Assembly: GCA_012510865.1 (NCBI GenBank) | Contig: JAAZHF010000299.1 | Coordinates: forward strand, 1 to 12,011 | Direction of reading: 5' to 3' | Source of the DNA: Gammaproteobacteria bacterium | GTDB lineage: Bacteria > Pseudomonadota > Gammaproteobacteria > Xanthomonadales > Xanthomonadaceae | DNA length: 12,011 bases | Part shown: positions 6,800-12,011 of the stretch, piece by piece | Layout of the letters: each line of letters begins with the position of its first letter | Numbering within the stretch: the stretch's first letter is position 1 | Program-made: the position numbers and the translations under genes | Notes under the pieces: model-generated | Seen by the model: the letters and a program-made list of their open reading frames with translations, nothing else | Told to the model about the DNA's origin: nothing | Databases searched by the model: none

Positions 6800-7289
6800 C
6801 TTCGACCTCCATCCGGGCGGCGTACATGGGCACCGGCGCGGTCCTCCCGGCGGCTGCGGCCTGCAGCGATTCCTCGAGGTAGATGCGGGCCCGGCCCTGC
6901 CCGTCCAGCTCCGGCGCCTGCTCGACCGGCCTTCGCCAGATCCGGACCACGGCCTGCTGCGACGGGCAGTCGGCCCGGGGAACGCGGACCAGGTCGTTGA
7001 ACTTCCAGCCCGTGGCCTCCGACGGGCCGGCCCTGTCGAAGTCGACGAAACGCGCGCGCGCCTGGCAGGCCGGGCCCGTGCGCACGACCGCGAACCGGTA
7101 CGGCTCGGCGTCGTCGCCGGTGAACACTCCCTCGATGCGGGCGCAGGCCTCCGGGATCTGGCGCAGCGTGTGCACCGCGCCCACGGCCTGGGGCGCCGCC
7201 GGTTCGCGGCTGACCTCCGGCCGGGGTTCCGCGCCGAAGGCCGGGGCGGCGGCGATCGCCGCGAGGACGGGCAGGATGGCGATGCGCAC
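6783..7289 (-). CDS. Secreted hypothetical protein with four cysteines
   Basis: I do not recognise this 168-residue protein. It begins with a typical Sec signal peptide ([20 protein letters not shown], cleavage after Ala20), followed by a Pro/Glu-rich linker to about 37. The mature part has four cysteines (49, 75, 108, 167), which could form two disulfides in the periplasm. The middle, [16 protein letters not shown], is beta-strand-like, and a conserved-looking FVDFDRAG...[11 protein letters not shown] segment spans 81-104. There is no lipobox and no membrane helix in the mature part. The start is GTG at 7289 with GAGGAG five bases upstream. An in-frame ATG at 7448 would add 53 residues that bury the signal peptide, so it is rejected. 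The gene sits between pfp and hppA on the opposite strand, converging with pfp by 17 bases and diverging from hppA. Whether it has any tie to pyrophosphate metabolism is unknown. Confidence 0.75.
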   Translation of the reverse strand: MRIAILPVLAAIAAAPAFGAEPRPEVSREPAAPQAVGAVHTLRQIPEACARIEGVFTGDDAEPYRFAVVRTGPACQARARFVDFDRAGPSEATGWKFNDLVRVPRADCPSQQAVVRIWRRPVEQAPELDGQGRARIYLEESLQAAAAGRTAPVPMYAARMEVEGAACR

Positions 7290-7418
7290 GGCGGCTCCTC
7301 GGGAACGGACCGGCGCAGGCTGGCACGGCCCGCCTGAACCAGCCCTCCACGCCCGCGGCGCGCGGCGGCGGGCACCGGGCGGGCGCTGCGGCGCGGCAAT
7401 ACGCACTCGCGGGAGCTG

Positions 7419-7427
7419 TGCGATAGT
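7419..7427 (+). promoter_or_regulatory. Extended -10 promoter (TGcGATAGT) for hppA
   Basis: TG, one base, then GATAGT (7422-7427) makes an extended -10 element, which can work without a good -35 box; none is seen. It predicts a leader of about 34 bases ending in GGGGAGGG (7456-7463) before the hppA ATG. It lies in the 178-base divergent gap 7290-7467, which otherwise holds only GC-rich sequence and no clear promoter for the minus-strand gene. Confidence 0.45.
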
Positions 7428-7467
7428 CGGGCGGTTCCAGTCTTCCAACTACCCTGGGGAGGGTTTC

Positions 7468-9456
<1,989 letters not shown>

Positions 9457-9523
9457 GTGACCAACATCGTTGTGCTGTTGCTGGTCCCCCTTCTGTAGCG
9501 TCCACGGCGCTCCGATCCAACAG

Positions 9524-9553
9524 GCGGCCCCCCAGGGGGCCGCTTTCATTTGT
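9524..9553 (+). terminator. Rho-independent terminator of hppA
   Basis: A perfect 8-bp stem, GCGGCCCC (9524-9531) with GGGGCCGC (9536-9543), has a 4-base loop and is followed by the T-rich tail TTTCATTTGT. It lies 68 bases after the hppA stop and upstream of the ppa promoter. This separates hppA and ppa into independent transcripts. It is the clearest terminator in the window. Confidence 0.8.
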
Positions 9554-9566
9554 CCCCGCGGGATTT

Positions 9567-9596
9567 TTGGTGCGACGCAGCAGCGGCGGGTAGAAT
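9567..9596 (+). promoter_or_regulatory. Promoter of ppa (TTGGTG-18-TAGAAT)
   Basis: TTGGTG (9567-9572) and TAGAAT (9591-9596) are separated by 18 bases, a good sigma-70 layout. Transcription would start near 9603, giving a leader of about 50 bases. The -10 hexamer and the preceding GCGG run resemble the pfp promoter. Confidence 0.6.
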
Positions 9597-9605
9597 GTCC
9601 GGCTT

Positions 9606-9614
9606 CCCCCCCCC
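9606..9614 (+). repeat. C9 homopolymer in the ppa leader
   Basis: Nine consecutive C fall just downstream of the predicted transcription start, followed by more C-rich sequence (a C6 run at 9622-9627). The tract is in the untranslated leader, so length changes would alter mRNA structure or initiation and not the reading frame. Confidence 0.6.
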
Positions 9615-9653
9615 GGCCCGGCCCCCCGGCGCCGTCCCACGACTGGAGCCACC

Positions 9654-10184
9654 ATGGGCCTGGACCATGTGAAGACCGGCAAGAACCCGCCGGACGAGAT
9701 CAACGTCATCATCGAGATCCCCAAGGACGCCGAGCCCGTCAAGTACGAGGTCGACAAGGAGTCCGGGGCGATCTTCGTCGACCGCGTGCTGTCGACGCCC
9801 ATGCGCTACCCCTGCAACTACGGCTACGTTCCCGGCACCATCTGCGGCGACGGCGACCCGGCCGACGTCATGGTGATCCTGCCCCTGCCGCTGGTGCCGG
9901 GCTCGGTGATCCGCTGCCGCCCGGTCGGCGTGCTCAAGATGACCGACGAGGCAGGCACCGACGAAAAGCTGCTTGCCGACCCGGAGCCCAAGGTCTTTGC
10001 CGGCTACGCGCATATCACCGACATTTCCCAGGTGTCCGGCCACTGGCTCGAGCGGATCGGGCACTTCTTCGAGCACTACAAGGACCTGGAGAAGGGCAAG
10101 TGGGTCAAGCTCGAGGGCTGGGGCGGCGCGGACGAGGCCAAGTCCCTGCTGCAGGACGCGATCAGGCGCCACCAGGAGGGCTGA
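9654..10184 (+). CDS. ppa: Soluble inorganic pyrophosphatase, family I
   Basis: A 176-residue cytoplasmic enzyme hydrolysing PPi to two phosphates and so driving biosynthetic reactions forward. Every active-site residue known from E. coli Ppa is present with an offset of one: Glu21, Lys30, Glu32, Arg44, Tyr56, Asp66, Asp68, Asp71 (in DGDPADVMV), Asp98, Asp103, Lys105, Tyr142 and Lys143. NYGYVPGT at 55-62 and the C-terminal FFEHYKDLEKGKWVKLEGW (138-156) are typical. The length matches hexameric bacterial family I enzymes. ATG 9654 has GGAG (9645-9648) at a 5-base spacing. It has its own promoter and follows the hppA terminator, so it is transcribed alone. It competes with Pfp and HppA for the same PPi. 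Confidence 0.97.
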   Translation: MGLDHVKTGKNPPDEINVIIEIPKDAEPVKYEVDKESGAIFVDRVLSTPMRYPCNYGYVPGTICGDGDPADVMVILPLPLVPGSVIRCRPVGVLKMTDEAGTDEKLLADPEPKVFAGYAHITDISQVSGHWLERIGHFFEHYKDLEKGKWVKLEGWGGADEAKSLLQDAIRRHQEG

Positions 10185-10204
10185 CGCCGCGTCGACGCGG
10201 ATGC

Positions 10205-10236
10205 GGGCGGCGGTGCGCGCTCGTCCTCAGCCGCCC
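10205..10236. terminator. Possible hairpin between converging ppa and channel genes
   Basis: GGGCGGC (10205-10211) and GCCGCCC (10230-10236) form a 7-bp stem with an 18-base loop, overlapping the stop of the channel gene. Just before it, 10187-10200 is a perfect 14-base palindrome centred on GTCGAC. Neither is followed by a T-run, so a terminator role for either converging gene is uncertain. Confidence 0.3.
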
Positions 10237-10940
10237 CTGCGGCCCCGCTGGCGCACGATGCTGAGCGCGATCAGGCGCGACACAACCGCGGCGATGTAGC
10301 CCACGCCGGCGAACTGTTCCAGCATCACCAGCACCCGCGCATACGGGAGCACCGGCATCACGTCGCCGTTGCCGGTGCCTGACAGGGTGGAGAAACTCAG
10401 GAACAGGAGTTCGAGCCAGCGCCGCGGGCGCTCCGGCTCCTCCGCCCCGATGAAGCTCCCCGGCGCCAGCGCCTGGCACACCAGGAAGGCGTAGGCGAAT
10501 GCCCAGGCAAGCAGGGTGAAGGCCGCGGCGGCTGCGAACAGCTCGTCCACCGTCACCGTGTGGTCCTCGAGCATGTAGATGATCAGCGCACCCGCGGCGT
10601 AGAAGTACCGCACCGACTCCAGCGCCGCAGAGCCGGCCGCGAGCGCCGGCGCCCCGAAGGCGATCGCGCCGACGGCAAGCAGCATCGCCGGGATCGCCAG
10701 CGCCCAGGCGAACCAGTTGGCCGCGTGGCTGCGGAAGACCACCCAGACCGTCAGCGGCACCGCGACCAGGGTGAATGCGCTGAACAGGACCCGCGTGTCG
10801 CGGCCGTCGACGAGCGGATACACCAGCAGGCTTGCGAGCTGTACCGCCAGCAGCAACGCCGAGGGGTGGCGCGCGGCGAGCGCGGGCCAGCGCGCCGGAT
10901 GGCGAATCAGGCCTCCGGCGCCGGCCCGCCGTGCGACCAC
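10227..10940 (-). CDS. Six-helix ion channel with altered selectivity filter
   Basis: A 237-residue inner-membrane protein of the Ion_trans_2 / two-helix-pore type. Hydrophobic segments lie at about 27-44, 50-69, 76-98, 107-124, 133-158 and 200-228, with the pore loop between the last two. The filter region is TLSGTGNGDVMP at 185-196, which aligns without gaps to the TLTTVGYGD of potassium channels. The GxGD frame is kept (Gly190, Gly192, Asp193), but Thr-Val becomes Gly-Thr and Tyr becomes Asn191, so ion selectivity cannot be assumed to be K+. There is no charged S4-like helix and no RCK/TrkA domain, so gating is unexplained. The GTG start at 10940 follows the lipoprotein stop by six bases with only a weak ribosome site, suggesting translational coupling. 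The ion conducted and the role are unknown; membrane-potential or osmotic balance is a guess. Confidence 0.78.
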   Translation of the reverse strand: MVARRAGAGGLIRHPARWPALAARHPSALLLAVQLASLLVYPLVDGRDTRVLFSAFTLVAVPLTVWVVFRSHAANWFAWALAIPAMLLAVGAIAFGAPALAAGSAALESVRYFYAAGALIIYMLEDHTVTVDELFAAAAAFTLLAWAFAYAFLVCQALAPGSFIGAEEPERPRRWLELLFLSFSTLSGTGNGDVMPVLPYARVLVMLEQFAGVGYIAAVVSRLIALSIVRQRGRRGG

Positions 10941-10946
10941 GGTGCG

Positions 10947-11540
10947 TCAGCGGGCCCCGGACCCTGCGCGGTGCGGGTACTGCGCGAAGATCGCGGCGAC
11001 CGTGCTGTCGATGGCGGCGTCGCGTTCCACCGGGTCCTGGTTGCGCGACGCCCGGCCGACCGCGATTCCTTCCCAGACCAGCGCATTGCGCCGCGCGTCG
11101 ACCAGGTCGATGTTCATCGTGCCCTCGGTGTAGCGGTGGACGCTGGTGCGGTCGTGCCAGAATGGCACCGCCACGTAGCCGCGGTAGCGGTAGCTGTAGT
11201 AGTAGGCGTAGTCGACGGAGGGGACCGTGCTGACGTCGGTGCGCTGCTGGAGGTAGGCGTTGATGTTGAGCCACAGGTCGGGATCGTCCTCGCTGTAGCG
11301 GTAGCCGCGCGCCTCCATCTCGGCCCGGGCGGCGGCCTTCATGCGGCCGCTCACCAGGCTTGCATAGCCCTCGCGCTCGATCGCCAGCGGCGAATAGAAC
11401 GCGAACGTGCGATAGGCCGAGAAGTCGGCGCGCGGGTCGGAGTCGGAGCTCACGCGCGGGCCGGTGGCGCAGGCGGCAAGCACGCCGGCCAGCAGGGCGA
11501 CGAGCAGCCAGCGGATGCTCGATGGACGGATACGGGCCAT
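10947..11540 (-). CDS. DUF4136-type lipoprotein
   Basis: A 197-residue lipoprotein with a signal peptide (hydrophobic WLLVALLAGVLAA) ending in the lipobox LAAC, lipidated Cys24. The mature part follows the DUF4136 pattern: DPRADFSAYRTFAFY at 35-49, an ARAEMEARGYRYSEDDPDLWLNI stretch at 71-93, a tyrosine-rich loop with about seven Tyr at 110-122, then TMNIDLVDARRNALVWEGIA at 141-160. No function is established for the family; such proteins sit in the outer membrane or periplasm and often occur near stress or envelope genes. ATG 11540 has an excellent AAGGAGG seven bases upstream. It is the first gene of a pair with the ion channel, whose GTG starts six bases after this stop. A possible -10 (TAGCTT, about 11570-11575 on the minus strand) precedes it. 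Confidence 0.85.
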   Translation of the reverse strand: MARIRPSSIRWLLVALLAGVLAACATGPRVSSDSDPRADFSAYRTFAFYSPLAIEREGYASLVSGRMKAAARAEMEARGYRYSEDDPDLWLNINAYLQQRTDVSTVPSVDYAYYYSYRYRGYVAVPFWHDRTSVHRYTEGTMNIDLVDARRNALVWEGIAVGRASRNQDPVERDAAIDSTVAAIFAQYPHRAGSGAR

Positions 11541-11650
11541 GGCGGATCCTCCTTTTCCTGGATGTCCCGAAGCTAGCACGCCCCCGCGGCGGCGGCGCGT
11601 GATCCACGGGTGGCGCGGGGCCACGGACGCGCGGCCCCGTTTGCCTCCGT

Positions 11651-12011
<361 letters not shown>

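Noticed and set aside
6883..7467. Plus-strand extension upstream of hppA
   Set aside because: The open frame continues upstream of ATG 7468 but is antisense to the secreted-protein gene, and the strong GGGGAGGG site and family N-terminus fix the start at 7468.
10349..10378. 9-bp perfect inverted repeat inside the channel gene
   Set aside because: It spans the filter codons and follows from Thr-Gly and Pro-Val codons in GC-rich usage; a coding coincidence is more likely than a regulatory site.

Overview
The window is chromosomal DNA from a very GC-rich gammaproteobacterium, most probably a member of the Xanthomonadaceae/Lysobacteraceae (Lysobacter, Luteimonas or a relative). This rests on the short-form adenylate kinase, the Xanthomonas-like PPi-dependent phosphofructokinase, the DedA-PAP2-LssY fusion, and -10 boxes of the TAGAAT/CATAAT type in a GC-rich background. 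The genus cannot be fixed from the sequence alone. I see no insertion sequence, tRNA, rRNA, CRISPR array, prophage or other sign of recent transfer. All genes share the same strong GC bias, which also produces very long open antisense frames that are not genes.

Layout, left to right. (1) At 101-2818 a small RIO/Kdo-kinase-like phosphotransferase (minus) and a large membrane protein combining DedA, PAP2 and LssY C-terminal domains (plus) diverge from a 51-base region. Each start codon lies 6-7 bases after a good -10 box, so both mRNAs may be leaderless. (2) At 2815-5388 a tight minus-strand operon reads adk, mpl, then a LON-substrate-binding-domain protein. adk and mpl overlap by 4 bases (TTGA), and the LON gene ends in the same CTAG that ends the converging membrane-protein gene. 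(3) At 5509-10184 lies a pyrophosphate block: pfp (PPi-dependent 6-phosphofructokinase), an unrecognised secreted four-cysteine protein on the opposite strand, hppA (K+-independent proton-pumping pyrophosphatase) and ppa (soluble inorganic pyrophosphatase). (4) At 10227-11540 a minus-strand pair encodes a DUF4136-type lipoprotein followed by a six-helix ion channel with an altered selectivity filter. (5) The right edge holds the last 119 codons of thiC.

How the genes fit together: biosynthesis releases PPi. Pfp can spend it on fructose-6-phosphate (reversibly), HppA can convert it into proton-motive force, and Ppa burns it as heat. Adk next door balances the adenylates (AMP is the co-product of many PPi-releasing reactions), while mpl recycles murein tripeptide. 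The PPi grouping is the main functional theme. I did not find a wholly new defence or mobile system. The points most worth a second look are the PAP2 domain that has lost its catalytic motifs, the GTGNGD channel filter, the divergent leaderless promoter pair around an inverted repeat, and the unknown secreted protein embedded among the PPi genes.
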